From positions 1 through 57,223 of the forward strand of contig JALHOC010000011.1 in the NCBI GenBank assembly GCA_022843225.1: DNA of 57,223 nt. Reading direction: 5' to 3'. Position 1 is the first letter of the stretch. Each line of letters starts with the position of its first letter. Below, one piece after another: positions 16,915-25,464 of the stretch. The notes under the pieces were generated by a model. The model was not told the origin of the DNA. It saw only the letters and a program-made list of their open reading frames with translations, and ran no database searches. Made by a program: the position numbers and the translations under genes. This DNA is from Hyphomonadaceae bacterium. Its GTDB lineage: Bacteria > Pseudomonadota > Alphaproteobacteria > Caulobacterales > Aquidulcibacteraceae.

Positions 16915-17919
16915 ATGAGGAATGTCGGCTTCCAACCTGCCGAGCCCCTCGTCGTTTGGGTGCTTACGGATGGTCGCGCTGGAATCGAAAACCAAGCGCT
17001 CGGACTCGGCGAGGCTATGGAGCGACGCGCGCCGGTGCGCCTGTTCGTCAAGCGCGTGCGCCTGCGCTCGCCCTGGACATGGCTACCGGCTGGCCTCGTG
17101 CCGGCGCCACGTCAAGCGCTGTCCGTCGGCTCCGACGACATCGAGCCGCCCTGGCCTGATATTCTGATCGGTTGTGGACGCGCGTCGATCCCGTTCGCGC
17201 TCGGCATGCGGGACTGGTCGAAAGGCAAGACATTCGTCGTCCAATTGCAGGACCCGCGCATCAACCCACGCGAGTTCGATGTCGTCGTTCCGCCCATCCA
17301 CGACGGGCTCGAAGGTCCTAATGTTTTGCCCATTGTCGGCGCCTGCCATCGGGTCACGCCCGAGAAACTCGACGAGGCGGTGCTCGATTACCCGACACGC
17401 TTGGAAGACCTGCCCGGGCCCCGCTTCGCCGTGTTGATCGGGGGCAAGTCGAAGCGGCAAACCATTGGTGCGACACGCGCACGTCGTATCGCCGAGGATT
17501 TGGTGCGCCTACAGCAGCGGACTGGCGGCGCGCTGATGGCGACGCTGTCACGGCGTACTGAGGAGCCCGCGCGACTGCAGTTACGCGCAAGGCTCGCCCC
17601 GCACTGCACGGTGTTTTACGAGGGCGAGGGCCCCAACCCGTACTTCGCCATGCTGGGGGCGGCGGACCATATCTTCGTCACCGCCGACAGCGTCAACATG
17701 GCCACCGAAGCCGCCGCCACGGGCAAGCCCGTGCACATCCTCGATGTCGATGGGCCGGTCGGAAAGCTTGATCTTTTCCACGATAGCTTGCGCAAGCGCG
17801 GCTGCGCTCGGTCGTTCAATGGCGACCTCGAAATCTGGACCTATCCGCCGTTGCACGAAACCGATCGCGTCGCGGCGGCAGTGCTGACGGCTTGGGCGGC
17901 GCGCGCAAAGGCGCGCTAA
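16915..17919 (+). CDS. Mitochondrial fission ELM1 family protein (DUF1022)
   Basis: The 334-residue protein begins VVWVLTDGRAGIENQALGLGEAM and contains RASIPFALGMRDWSKGKTFVVQLQDPRI, VVPPIHDG, VLIGGKSK and FVTADSVNMATEAAATGKPVHI. These match the ELM1/DUF1022 family, which has a glycosyltransferase-like (GT-B) architecture with a nucleotide-sugar-binding C-terminal half. In plants ELM1 acts in mitochondrial fission; the bacterial role is not established. Its stop overlaps the convergent tadA stop by 4 bases. Confidence 0.85.
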   Translation: MRNVGFQPAEPLVVWVLTDGRAGIENQALGLGEAMERRAPVRLFVKRVRLRSPWTWLPAGLVPAPRQALSVGSDDIEPPWPDILIGCGRASIPFALGMRDWSKGKTFVVQLQDPRINPREFDVVVPPIHDGLEGPNVLPIVGACHRVTPEKLDEAVLDYPTRLEDLPGPRFAVLIGGKSKRQTIGATRARRIAEDLVRLQQRTGGALMATLSRRTEEPARLQLRARLAPHCTVFYEGEGPNPYFAMLGAADHIFVTADSVNMATEAAATGKPVHILDVDGPVGKLDLFHDSLRKRGCARSFNGDLEIWTYPPLHETDRVAAAVLTAWAARAKAR

Positions 17920-18368
17920 CGTCGCGCCTTGAAGAACGCTTTCAGCATCTCGGCGGACTCACTTGCCAGCACGCCGCTCGTCACGGCTGGTTTCCAGTGG
18001 CAGGTCGCGTGTTCGAACACGCGCGCGCCGTGTGCAACACCTCCGCCTTTCGCATCGCTGGCGCCATAGACCAAGCGCGCAATACGCGCTTGACTGATGG
18101 CGCCGGCGCACATCGCGCAGGGCTCCAGCGTCACATAGAGCGTCAACCCCGGCTTTAGCCGATAATTGTGCAGCGCTTGGGCCGCGCGTCTGAGCGCGAT
18201 GATTTCCGCGTGGGCGGTCGGGTCGTTCTGCGCGATCGGCGCATTGGCGGCCTCGGCGATCACCTCGCCCGCGCCATCAAGGATTACGCAGCCAATCGGC
18301 GCTTCGCCAGCCTCCGCAGCGCCCCGCGCCAAGTCAAGGGCGCGCGCCATGTGGTCCTCATCGCTCAT
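17916..18368 (-). CDS. tadA: tRNA-specific adenosine deaminase
   Basis: The 150-residue enzyme deaminates A34 to inosine in tRNA-Arg(ACG). The zinc and catalytic motif is complete: His53-Ala-Glu55 (TAHAEI) and PCAMC with Cys84 and Cys87. ATG 18368 overlaps the stop of the upstream gene (ATGA), so the two form an operon and translation is probably coupled. Earlier in-frame starts are rejected because they lie inside that neighbour. The closely related guanine deaminase is a less likely reading. Confidence 0.93.
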   Translation of the reverse strand: MSDEDHMARALDLARGAAEAGEAPIGCVILDGAGEVIAEAANAPIAQNDPTAHAEIIALRRAAQALHNYRLKPGLTLYVTLEPCAMCAGAISQARIARLVYGASDAKGGGVAHGARVFEHATCHWKPAVTSGVLASESAEMLKAFFKARR

Positions 18369-18700
18369 CGGGTAGTCTCTTGGGGCCGGCGCAACTCCAA
18401 CAGATCTTGCGCCACAGGCCCGGCGAACAGAGTCTCGAACGAGCCCGGCGCGATCGCCTCGCGATATTGGCGACGCGCTTCGTCGTTGGAATGGTGCATG
18501 CGGGTCTCCATCGCCTTGCGCCAACTCGCTTCATCGGGCCATTGCGCATAGGCTACGTAGACATCGCCCTCGCCGCGATGCAGCCGTGATCCCCAGCCGC
18601 CAAACTCGCGCGCGATCGCTTCCGTGCCGGCAGCCCATCCCCGCTCGAATTGCGCCTCCAGCCCTGGTATCACCCGCCAGCGATAGATCACAGCGAACAT
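18365..18700 (-). CDS. Antibiotic biosynthesis monooxygenase-like (ABM) small protein
   Basis: The 111-residue protein reads FAVIYRWRVIPGLEAQFERGWAAGTEAIAREFGG..., then YVAYAQWPDEASWRKAM. This is the dimeric ferredoxin-like alpha/beta-barrel pattern of the ABM/YgiN superfamily. The enzymatic role is not known. GAGGG about 8 bases upstream supports the start. Its ATG (18698-18700 on the minus strand) overlaps the ATG of the divergent pseudouridine synthase gene by two bases. tadA follows with an ATGA overlap. Confidence 0.7.
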   Translation of the reverse strand: MFAVIYRWRVIPGLEAQFERGWAAGTEAIAREFGGWGSRLHRGEGDVYVAYAQWPDEASWRKAMETRMHHSNDEARRQYREAIAPGSFETLFAGPVAQDLLELRRPQETTR

Positions 18701-19445
18701 GAGCCCACCCTCTTCTCCCCTTTCTAGCGCCGAAGGCGAGCGCATCGCCAAGTTTCTCGCACGTGCGGGGGTGTGTTCGCGCCGGGACGCCGAGAAGCTG
18801 ATCGAAGAAGGCCGGGTCAAGCTCAACGGCAAGGTGCTCAATACGCCAGCGGTCAAGGTCACGGCCAAGGACAAGGTGAGCGTCGATGGCCGCCCCGTTA
18901 GCGCGGCCGAAGAGACCCGGCTGTGGCGCTATCACAAGCCCTCGGGGCTTGTGACCACACACAAAGACCCGGCAGGTCGCCCCACCGTGTTCGAGCGCCT
19001 GCCCGATGCCCTGCCCCGCGTGATCTCGGTCGGACGGCTCGACCTCACGTCCGAAGGTTTGCTGCTTCTCACCAACGACGGCGCGCTGGCGCGGCGACTG
19101 GAGCTGCCATCGAGCGGGCTAGTGCGCCGCTATCGCGCACGCGCCTATGGCCGCGTTGAGCAAACTGATCTCGACAAGCTGAAAGACGGCATCACTGTCG
19201 AAGGCGTGCGATATGGCTCGATCGAAGCCAAGCTCGAACGCGGCGGGTCGAATTCGTGGATCAATCTGTCGCTCACCGAAGGCAAGAACCGCGAAGTGCG
19301 CCGCGTCCTGGAAGCACTTGGACTTAAGGTCAACCGCTTGATCCGTATTGCGTACGGGCCGTTTCAGCTTGGCACCTTGGAACCGGGTGCGGTGGAGGAA
19401 ATCCCACGGCGCGTGCTGAAAGATCAGCTCGGCAAAGGCGCCTAA
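18699..19445 (+). CDS. rluB: Pseudouridine synthase of the RsuA/RluB/E/F family
   Basis: The 248-residue enzyme has an N-terminal S4 RNA-binding domain (ERIAKFLARAGVCSRRDAEKLIEEGRVKLNG). The catalytic domain carries GRLDLTSEGLLLLTNDG with the conserved nucleophile Asp115. KNREVRRVLEALGL and VNRLIRIAYGPF follow, as in the RluB group that modifies 23S rRNA U2605. The rluB assignment over rsuA/rluE/F rests on overall pattern only. No strong ribosome-binding site precedes the ATG, so it could be leaderless. Confidence 0.88.
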   Translation: MSPPSSPLSSAEGERIAKFLARAGVCSRRDAEKLIEEGRVKLNGKVLNTPAVKVTAKDKVSVDGRPVSAAEETRLWRYHKPSGLVTTHKDPAGRPTVFERLPDALPRVISVGRLDLTSEGLLLLTNDGALARRLELPSSGLVRRYRARAYGRVEQTDLDKLKDGITVEGVRYGSIEAKLERGGSNSWINLSLTEGKNREVRRVLEALGLKVNRLIRIAYGPFQLGTLEPGAVEEIPRRVLKDQLGKGA

Positions 19446-20107
19446 TGTCCGCCCAGCCAGGTCGGAATGCCGGGCACGTCGTTCGGGAAGAAGTTGTGCG
19501 CGTCTTCCCAGATCATGCGTGTGCCGGCGAACACGATGATGACAATTCCAAGCACCGCGATCCAACGATGCTGGTTGATGATGCGTGCGATCACCGACGC
19601 CGCGACCCCCATCAATACAACGGACAGCACCAGTCCAAACGCCATGATGTAGACGTTGTGCTTCGACACCGCCGCCACCGCGAGCACATTGTCGAGCGAC
19701 ATCGACACATCGGCGATCACGATCGTCAGCAGCGCGCGGCCAAAGTCCGCCGGCGCCTTTTCAGGATGCGCGATCGCCTCGGCCATATGCTCGCCGGCAA
19801 CGGGATCGCCCACCATAACCGGCTGATGCGCCTTCAAATCGCTCCACATGCGCCAAGCGACCCAGAACAGCAGCAGCCCACCGACGAAGAGCAAGCCCTG
19901 AATCTGCAAGAGCTGTGTCGTCACGCCGGCGAATAGGATACGCAGCACCAGCGCAAGCGCGATGCCCCAGAAGATCGCGCGACGTTGCTGCACATGCGGC
20001 AAAGCAGCGGCGGCAAGACCGACCGCCACAGCGTTATCGCCCGCCAGCGCCAGATCGATCAGAACGACTTGGAAGAGCGCCGCCACATCGGCGATCATCA
20101 TGTCCAC
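19442..20107 (-). CDS. TerC family integral membrane protein (YjbE-type)
   Basis: The 221-residue protein has about seven TM helices. Family markers are DLALAGDNAVAVGLAA in TM1 and VIADVSMSLDNVLAVAAVS in the middle, two acidic GDN/DN motifs that bind metal. TerC/Alx proteins export Mn2+ or metallate exported enzymes. The start is GTG 20107 because GAGGAG (complement of 20116-20121) lies 8 bases before it. A run of ten C (20133-20142, G on the coding strand) lies in its 5' region. The stop overlaps the convergent rluB-like stop by 4 bases. Confidence 0.87.
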   Translation of the reverse strand: MDMMIADVAALFQVVLIDLALAGDNAVAVGLAAAALPHVQQRRAIFWGIALALVLRILFAGVTTQLLQIQGLLFVGGLLLFWVAWRMWSDLKAHQPVMVGDPVAGEHMAEAIAHPEKAPADFGRALLTIVIADVSMSLDNVLAVAAVSKHNVYIMAFGLVLSVVLMGVAASVIARIINQHRWIAVLGIVIIVFAGTRMIWEDAHNFFPNDVPGIPTWLGGH

Positions 20108-20211
20108 GCGCGCGACTCCTCGAGTTCGAGTTCCCCCCCCCCAGGCGGGCGGTCCTTTTTGACGAGCGATCAGAGCCGGTCAAGCGGGTCGGCGCAGGCT
20201 AGGCTGTCGTC

Positions 20212-20568
20212 TCAGCGGAATTGGGCGCAGGCCGCCTCAGCTTGAGTTCGCGCCTGATTGACCGCTGCCAAATTTGCCCAGTTGGCCGCCGTGCGTTGGT
20301 CGAGCATACCTGTGGCGACCCGCATATCCTCCGGCGATAGCGTTTGCGCCAAATTTGAGGTTAGGCATTCGCAGCGATCGGCCGAGCCGCCATTGGCGTG
20401 GCAAGCGTCGCGGTAGCCGCGGCGGGCGGCTTGTACGTCCGCCGCGGAGGCCGTGGACCGCGCGTCCTGATAATTGGGCTGGCTTCGGGCTGAGGTTGGG
20501 ACTGACGCTGGCTCCGCGCTCGCGCAGGCGGCCAAGACCAAGGCAGCGGCGAGTATCAACCTTCTCAT
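20212..20568 (-). CDS. Small cysteine-containing lipoprotein
   Basis: The 118-residue protein has a lipobox LAAC (MRRLILAAALVLAACAS, Cys15). The mature part has the pattern YRDACHANGGSADRCECLTSNLAQTLSPEDMRVATGMLDQ and a final AEAACAQF. The CxnC-x-C spacing resembles small periplasmic cysteine-rich domains found in other Caulobacterales lipoproteins. Function unknown. It diverges from rsmD (83 bases between starts). Confidence 0.72.
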   Translation of the reverse strand: MRRLILAAALVLAACASAEPASVPTSARSQPNYQDARSTASAADVQAARRGYRDACHANGGSADRCECLTSNLAQTLSPEDMRVATGMLDQRTAANWANLAAVNQARTQAEAACAQFR

Positions 20569-20650
20569 GTCTCCCTCCCTTTAAATATGCGTCACCCTAA
20601 ATCCGCGCGCGCGGTTGCACGAGCCTGATCCTCGCGTCATTGGAAGCGGC

Positions 20651-21211
20651 ATGCGCATCGTTGGGGGACAATTCAAAGGCCGCGCCATTGCCGCGCCCAC
20701 GGGCCGAGACACACGCCCAACGTCCGACCGCGCGCGCGAAGCGGTGTTCAACATTCTGGAGCACGCTGAGTGGTCGCCAGGCTTGGAGGGGCGGCGCGTG
20801 TTGGACTTGTTCGCAGGCTCGGGCGGGCTGGGGCTTGAGGCGATGTCGCGTGGGGCCACGTTTGCGCTCTTCGTTGAAACCGATTCCGGCGCACGCGGCG
20901 CCATCCGCGACAATATCGAAGCCTTGGGCCTGTTCGGCGCAACCCGGATCCATCGCCGCGACGCGACCGATCTAGGCGTGAAGCCAGCCGGCCTCGGCGA
21001 TCCATTTGATCTCGTCTTCCTCGACCCGCCTTATCACAAGGGCTTGGCCGCGCGCGCGCTGGCGCACTTGAAGGCGGGCGGCTGGATCACGAACGACGCG
21101 CTGGTCGTGTTCGAATGCGCGGCGGACGAAACACCCGCGTATGATGGCTACAGGCTGCTCGACGAGCGCAGCTACGGCGCGGCGAAGGTTCAGTTCTTGC
21201 AGGCGGTGTGA
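20651..21211 (+). CDS. rsmD: 16S rRNA (guanine(966)-N(2))-methyltransferase
   Basis: The 186-residue enzyme methylates G966 of 16S rRNA. It begins MRIVGGQFKGRAIAAPTGRDTRPTSDRAREAVFNIL, the hallmark N-terminus of RsmD. It continues with the SAM motif VLDLFAGSGGLGLEAMSRGA and the catalytic DPPYHKG (about residue 126). The ATG at 20651 is preferred over 20615 because family homology begins here and GGAAG lies just upstream. Confidence 0.95.
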   Translation: MRIVGGQFKGRAIAAPTGRDTRPTSDRAREAVFNILEHAEWSPGLEGRRVLDLFAGSGGLGLEAMSRGATFALFVETDSGARGAIRDNIEALGLFGATRIHRRDATDLGVKPAGLGDPFDLVFLDPPYHKGLAARALAHLKAGGWITNDALVVFECAADETPAYDGYRLLDERSYGAAKVQFLQAV

Positions 21212-21399
21212 GCGCCCGCTCCCAGGCTGTCCCCTGCGCATTCGCCACGGCAAAACGGCGCCAGACCTCACGCCCGGCATTGACATTTTGAAACGAAATG
21301 AGCGTCTATTCGCTCGCAAGGACTATACGCCGACTTATATGTCTGAGTACCAACTCTCAAAAACGCGGCGCCGCTGGGCGCGGAAGACAGGGGTTCGCA

Positions 21400-22251
21400 A
21401 TGGAAGCCGTGACAGCGCCGGTCCGTGCCCAGGAGCGCATACGCACGCATCGAAGATCATGCCCTATCTGCGAGTCCGGCAACCGCGACGCAGCCCCAGG
21501 CCGTTATAGCCGCGATGGCTGGACGGTTATTGACTGCCTAACCTGTGGTTTCGTCTACTTGCCCGACGTGCCGATCACGACCGAGCTGGTTGAGAACCTC
21601 GCTTGGGAAAAGCAATTCGAAGCGGAAACAAACCGGCGCAAGCAAAAGCAGCCGATTGTCCAATGGCTCGATCAAAAAACGCGCTGGCGGCTTCACACGT
21701 TCAAGCGCATTGAGGGCGTCGACATCCTCAATGAGCGCGCGCCTTCTGGCCCTGCTCTCGATCTGGGTTGCGGCTCGGGCGGTCAACTCCTGAAATTCGA
21801 TGAACGATTCACGCCTCACGGCGTGGAAATCTCAAAAGGCTTGGCCGCCGCCGCAGCGGCCGCTGTCGCGGGACGCAACGGAAGCGTTGTGCAAGCCTCC
21901 TCCGCTGATGGGCTCAACGCATTCCCAGATAGATTTTTTACCGCCGCGCTCCTGCGTTCGTATCTCGAACACGATTGGCAGGCTCGAGACATCATGACGA
22001 CGCTCTACAAGAAAATGGCGCCTGGCGGATTGGTCGCGATCAAGGTTCCGAATTATGGCTCGGTCAATCGCATGGTCGTTGGGAGCAATTGGTGCGGTTT
22101 CCGCCTGCCCGACCACGTCAATTATTTCACCAAGCGCCACCTCGGCCTTCTAGCCCAGCAAACCGGGTTCACCATGCAGGCTTCGTGGCGCCACACGCTA
22201 CCCACTGACGACAACATGCTCGTATTTTTCGAGAAGCAAGCAGCAGCATAA
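21400..22251 (+). CDS. SAM-dependent methyltransferase with N-terminal zinc-ribbon
   Basis: The 283-residue protein has an N-terminal zinc-ribbon-like part (CPICESG ... CLTCGFVYL, two CxxC pairs about 30 residues apart). The class I methyltransferase core follows: ALDLGCGSGGQLLKF, then YLEHDWQARDIMTTLYKKMAPGGLVAIKVPNYGS. This C-x2-C plus Methyltransf_23 layout is common among sugar or small-molecule methyltransferases of surface-polysaccharide clusters, but no such cluster is present. AGGGG about 7 bases upstream supports ATG 21400; an earlier ATG (21298) would add 34 unremarkable residues. Confidence 0.75.
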   Translation: MEAVTAPVRAQERIRTHRRSCPICESGNRDAAPGRYSRDGWTVIDCLTCGFVYLPDVPITTELVENLAWEKQFEAETNRRKQKQPIVQWLDQKTRWRLHTFKRIEGVDILNERAPSGPALDLGCGSGGQLLKFDERFTPHGVEISKGLAAAAAAAVAGRNGSVVQASSADGLNAFPDRFFTAALLRSYLEHDWQARDIMTTLYKKMAPGGLVAIKVPNYGSVNRMVVGSNWCGFRLPDHVNYFTKRHLGLLAQQTGFTMQASWRHTLPTDDNMLVFFEKQAAA

Positions 22252-22298
22252 GTGTAGATGCTCGCGTTCTGGTTCGAAATTTTTTCGGCGAGCGCGCG

Positions 22299-22976
22299 CT
22301 AATCGTCGAATCCAACAAACACCGTCGCCTCATCGACGCGCTTGCGTTCCGACACCACCGCGTTTGCCGGAAAGCTCTCATCCGGCCACCCCAGCGCGAT
22401 GCTTTTCATGATCACTTGATCGTCCGCGATGCCGGCGTGCTCGCGCACGACCGGAGACTGCATGATGCCCTGGCTGTTGATCACCGCGCCAAGACCGCGC
22501 GACCAAGCGGCGTTGACCAAGGCGTTCGTCACCGCGCCGCAGTCGAAGGGCGTGTCATCGCTTCCATCGAGCACACGATCATAGGTCACAATCACGCAGA
22601 CCGGCGCATCGAATTGCCGGAAACCACGCAGCACCCAATCCTGCCGCCTCTCCGCGTCATCGCGCGCAATGCCCATCGCCGAGAACAATTGCTTGGCGAC
22701 GCCAATCTGCCGTTCGCGATGCTGGCCCGCAAAGGGCGGCCCCGTCCGAAATTCGCGCGACTGCGGAACGCCCTTCACCATGCGCTCCGTGTTTCCGGCG
22801 CGAATGCGATCGAGAGGTTCTCCGGTTATGACGTAGAAATTCCACGGCTGCGTGTTCATCGACGAGGGCGCGCGCATCGCAAGTGCAAGAATTTCTTCGA
22901 TCAGCTTCTTGGGCACGGGATCGGGCTTGTAGCCGCGGATGCTCCGACGCCCGAGGATTACATCATCAAATTGCAT
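22299..22976 (-). CDS. Nitroreductase family protein
   Basis: The 225-residue FMN-dependent reductase begins MQFDDVILGRRSIRGYKPDPVPKKLIEEILALAMRAPSSMNTQPWNFYVITG, the classic N-terminal FMN-binding pattern (RRSIR, APS..N.QPW). AWSRGLGAVINSQ and SIALGWPDESFPANAV complete the fold. Such enzymes reduce nitroaromatics, quinones or enones with NAD(P)H. The gene is monocistronic or the first of a minus-strand pair, 78 bases before proC. Confidence 0.93.
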   Translation of the reverse strand: MQFDDVILGRRSIRGYKPDPVPKKLIEEILALAMRAPSSMNTQPWNFYVITGEPLDRIRAGNTERMVKGVPQSREFRTGPPFAGQHRERQIGVAKQLFSAMGIARDDAERRQDWVLRGFRQFDAPVCVIVTYDRVLDGSDDTPFDCGAVTNALVNAAWSRGLGAVINSQGIMQSPVVREHAGIADDQVIMKSIALGWPDESFPANAVVSERKRVDEATVFVGFDD

Positions 22977-23054
22977 CGTCAGCCCCTGCTTTGGCGCGCG
23001 CTGTTTAGGCGTTTTGGACGTGTTTGCGAAGCACGGCGCCTGGAGCGCGCGCCT

Positions 23055-23876
23055 CTATCCGCGCCCCAGATCCCGCGAGCGTTTCGCGGCGGCGGCGACA
23101 GCGCGGCGCAGCAAGGGCGCTAGGCCGTCCGGCGCTGCGAGAATATCGAGCGCAGCTTCGGTGGTGCCGCCTGGCGACATCACCTGCTTACGCAGCGTAT
23201 TGGCGCTATCGCCGGTTTCCAACATCAGCGCGCCGGCGCCCGCTACGGTGCGATTTGCAAGGCGAATGGCGGTCTCACGATCCAAGCCCTCCTGCTCGGC
23301 GGCAACCGCCAGCACTTCCGCCAGCAAGAACACATAAGCCGGCCCCGAGCCCGAAACTGCGGTGACGACATCCATCAGCCGCTCAGCGTTGATCGATTCC
23401 ACGGTGCCCAGAGGCATCAGCAATTGCTCGACCAATTGCTTGTCATACTCGCTGCAGGCAGGCGAGGCGACATAAGCCGTGATGCCGCGCCCGATGCGCG
23501 CTGGCGTGTTCGGCATGGCGCGTACGACGCGCGGGGAGCCAAGCGCGCGGGACAAATTGTCGATGGTGACGCCGGCCATGATCGACAGCACGCACGTCTG
23601 CTCGCCCACGAATTGCTTGGCGCTCTTGGCGGCCTCGGCGAAGGCTTGCGGCTTAACCGCCAACACCAGCACATCCACAGGGCCGGCTTCGGGCGGATTG
23701 AGCACGGCGCCGACAGCGTCGAGTTCGCGTTCAAGCACTGGGTCAAAATTGGGCTCGACGACGGTAAGGGTCAGCCCCCCGCCCTTACGCACGGCTTCGA
23801 TCCAGCCGCGCACCAGCGCGCCGCCCATGGCGCCGGCGCCGACGAGAGCAATCGTTGGGGCGTCCTTGCTGCTCAC
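23055..23876 (-). CDS. proC: Pyrroline-5-carboxylate reductase
   Basis: The 273-residue enzyme reduces P5C to proline with NAD(P)H. The Rossmann motif VGAGAMGGALVRGW is at residues 11-24. VKPQAFAEAAKSAKQF and MPNTPARIGRGITAY follow, and the C-terminal signature SGSGPAYVFLLAEVLAVAAEQEGLDRETA...VMSPGGTTEAAL is intact. The start is GTG 23876, which overlaps the ybjN-like TGA (GTGA) and has GGAG 5 bases upstream; an alternative GTG at 23888 lies inside the upstream gene. Confidence 0.96.
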   Translation of the reverse strand: MSSKDAPTIALVGAGAMGGALVRGWIEAVRKGGGLTLTVVEPNFDPVLERELDAVGAVLNPPEAGPVDVLVLAVKPQAFAEAAKSAKQFVGEQTCVLSIMAGVTIDNLSRALGSPRVVRAMPNTPARIGRGITAYVASPACSEYDKQLVEQLLMPLGTVESINAERLMDVVTAVSGSGPAYVFLLAEVLAVAAEQEGLDRETAIRLANRTVAGAGALMLETGDSANTLRKQVMSPGGTTEAALDILAAPDGLAPLLRRAVAAAAKRSRDLGRG

Positions 23877-24379
23877 GCTTCTCCGCACACTTCGAACAAG
23901 GCGGCTTGCGCCGCATCCTCAGCACTCATGCCGCCAAGGATAACGAAGTGGAAGGACGGCTGAAAGCGCTCAGCAGCATCGAGGGCCGCCGCCAGCATGG
24001 CCTGGATCTCGCCGTGTGAGATTTCCTCGCGCCCAATCATCGGCATGGCGTGACGGAAAATGATCGTGCCGTCGTCCGACCAGACGTCGAAATGGCCAAG
24101 CCAGAGATTTTCGTTGATCAAAGCCGCCAGCCGCACCGCTTCAGCAAAGCGCGACTTCGGCGCCTGGATGTCGAAGCCCAGTGTAAACAAAAGCGCCGGC
24201 AATTCGTGGCGATGGCTGAAATAGCCGACCGTCTCGCCCCAGGAACATTTGAAAGAGAAATGAACATCGCCGTCCTCGGCGCGCTCATGCTGAAACCGCT
24301 CATCGCTCGAGATCACGTCCTCGACCGTATCCATCGGATCGGATGTGACTTCGACCTCATCGTCGAGAAATAAGTCCAT
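23873..24379 (-). CDS. YbjN domain-containing protein
   Basis: The 168-residue acidic protein (DLFLDDEVEVTSDPMDTVEDVISS...) has the YbjN/T3SS-chaperone-like fold pattern: WGETVGYFSHRHELPALLFTLGFDIQAPKSRFAEAVRLAALINENLWLGHFDVWSDDGTIIFRHAM. YbjN proteins are putative sensory or chaperone-like factors. The gene is translationally coupled to proC by a GTGA overlap, an arrangement common in alphaproteobacteria. GAGGGG just upstream supports ATG 24379. Confidence 0.85.
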   Translation of the reverse strand: MDLFLDDEVEVTSDPMDTVEDVISSDERFQHERAEDGDVHFSFKCSWGETVGYFSHRHELPALLFTLGFDIQAPKSRFAEAVRLAALINENLWLGHFDVWSDDGTIIFRHAMPMIGREEISHGEIQAMLAAALDAAERFQPSFHFVILGGMSAEDAAQAALFEVCGEA

Positions 24380-24522
24380 GCGCGCCCCCTCGAACCTGTT
24401 CGGGCCGCCCCCGGCGGCCGGTGGAGATCGCCTCGCCTTGGCCGCACGCCTTGAGCCGGCGCGTCGAATCAAGCCCCGGCGATTAGGAAGCACATGGGAG
24501 TGTTACCGAGAGGTTGAGGCGA

Positions 24523-25464
24523 CTAAGTCGAACAGAGGCGCCCAGGCCCCCACCCACTCCTGGCCATGATTTCCCGGGCGCTTGTGGACTTCAACAAGTC
24601 CGAAATCGCGCGCCGCTTATCTGAGGCACGCTCATAATAGGCGCAGGCAATGCGATAACCAACCCAGTAGCCAAGATCGCCTGGAGCCTCACGCGTACCC
24701 CGTCCATTGTAGAGCCAAGCCTGCGAGTTGCTTCCGTACATAGCTTCCGCGAAGCGTTGCTCAAGTTCGGCTTCGCGCCCCTGCGTCCACTCAAAGAGAT
24801 GGGCATTGAGTGGTCGCCCCGAAGACAACGCGCCTATAAACTCCGCAATACCTTCCCCCAATGATCGCGAGAGGAGCGACCCGTCGCCAAAACCTTGCTG
24901 GAGGGCGTGCACAGCCTCGTGGGCTATCAGATGCGTCAAGCGAACATCAATCGGACTCGCGTCAATTTGACTAGGCCGGCATACAACCTCGAGCCCGATC
25001 ATAAGAGCTGCTGAGTTAGCTGTACCGCCTGTATTGTTGGCGCCAATGACGATGTAAACCGTCGGAAATGTGGCCTCTGGATACAATTCTTTCATGGCGA
25101 GGAAAGCAGCGCGCACTCTCTCGCGGACACCGCCCAGCGCGCTCGCGCACTCTCGCGTCGTATCGTAAAGGTGGCGGTTTGCGCGAACCACTGCGGCAAG
25201 ATTCTCCGCAGATACGATCCTGTTAGCTATGAAGCCCTGCACACCTGGGCTTCCACCATCGATATATAGTTGTAGCGCCTCAGCGTCGGGCCTACCGTCG
25301 GCGGCATCGTAGATGGCGTAGAAAGCGGCCACATCACCCGTGCTGATCTCGACAGATAATGGATCATCGATCCGTTCAGCTGCGCTGGCATTGCCCACTA
25401 AGGAGATGCCCAGGAAGACAGCAGCGAGAAAAAGAGCCGCAGGTCGCACCAACGTAACCCTCAC
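24523..25464 (-). CDS. Exported zinc metallopeptidase-like protein (DUF2268-type)
   Basis: The 313-residue protein has a signal peptide (VRPAALFLAAVFLGISLVGNASA). The catalytic-looking region reads HLIAHEAVHALQQGF (HEAVH, zinc His pair) followed after about 20 residues by SLGEGIAEFIG (third ligand Glu). This is the gluzincin-like arrangement of DUF2268 and related predicted proteases. A GTG at 25464 overlaps the TGA of the upstream lipoprotein gene (GTGA), with GGAG 6 bases before it; a GTG at 25476 is the alternative. The sequence is visibly A/T-richer than its neighbours, which suggests later acquisition. Confidence 0.72.
   Translation of the reverse strand: MRVTLVRPAALFLAAVFLGISLVGNASAAERIDDPLSVEISTGDVAAFYAIYDAADGRPDAEALQLYIDGGSPGVQGFIANRIVSAENLAAVVRANRHLYDTTRECASALGGVRERVRAAFLAMKELYPEATFPTVYIVIGANNTGGTANSAALMIGLEVVCRPSQIDASPIDVRLTHLIAHEAVHALQQGFGDGSLLSRSLGEGIAEFIGALSSGRPLNAHLFEWTQGREAELEQRFAEAMYGSNSQAWLYNGRGTREAPGDLGYWVGYRIACAYYERASDKRRAISDLLKSTSAREIMARSGWGPGRLCST

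Noticed and set aside
20108-20211. Possible yybP-ykoY manganese riboswitch before the TerC-type gene
   Set aside because: TerC genes can carry this riboswitch, but the conserved GGGGAGUA and second loop sequences are not present.
24380-24522. Possible extra gene or tRNA between ybjN-like and metallopeptidase genes
   Set aside because: No frame with start signals and no cloverleaf; it is treated as an ordinary gap.
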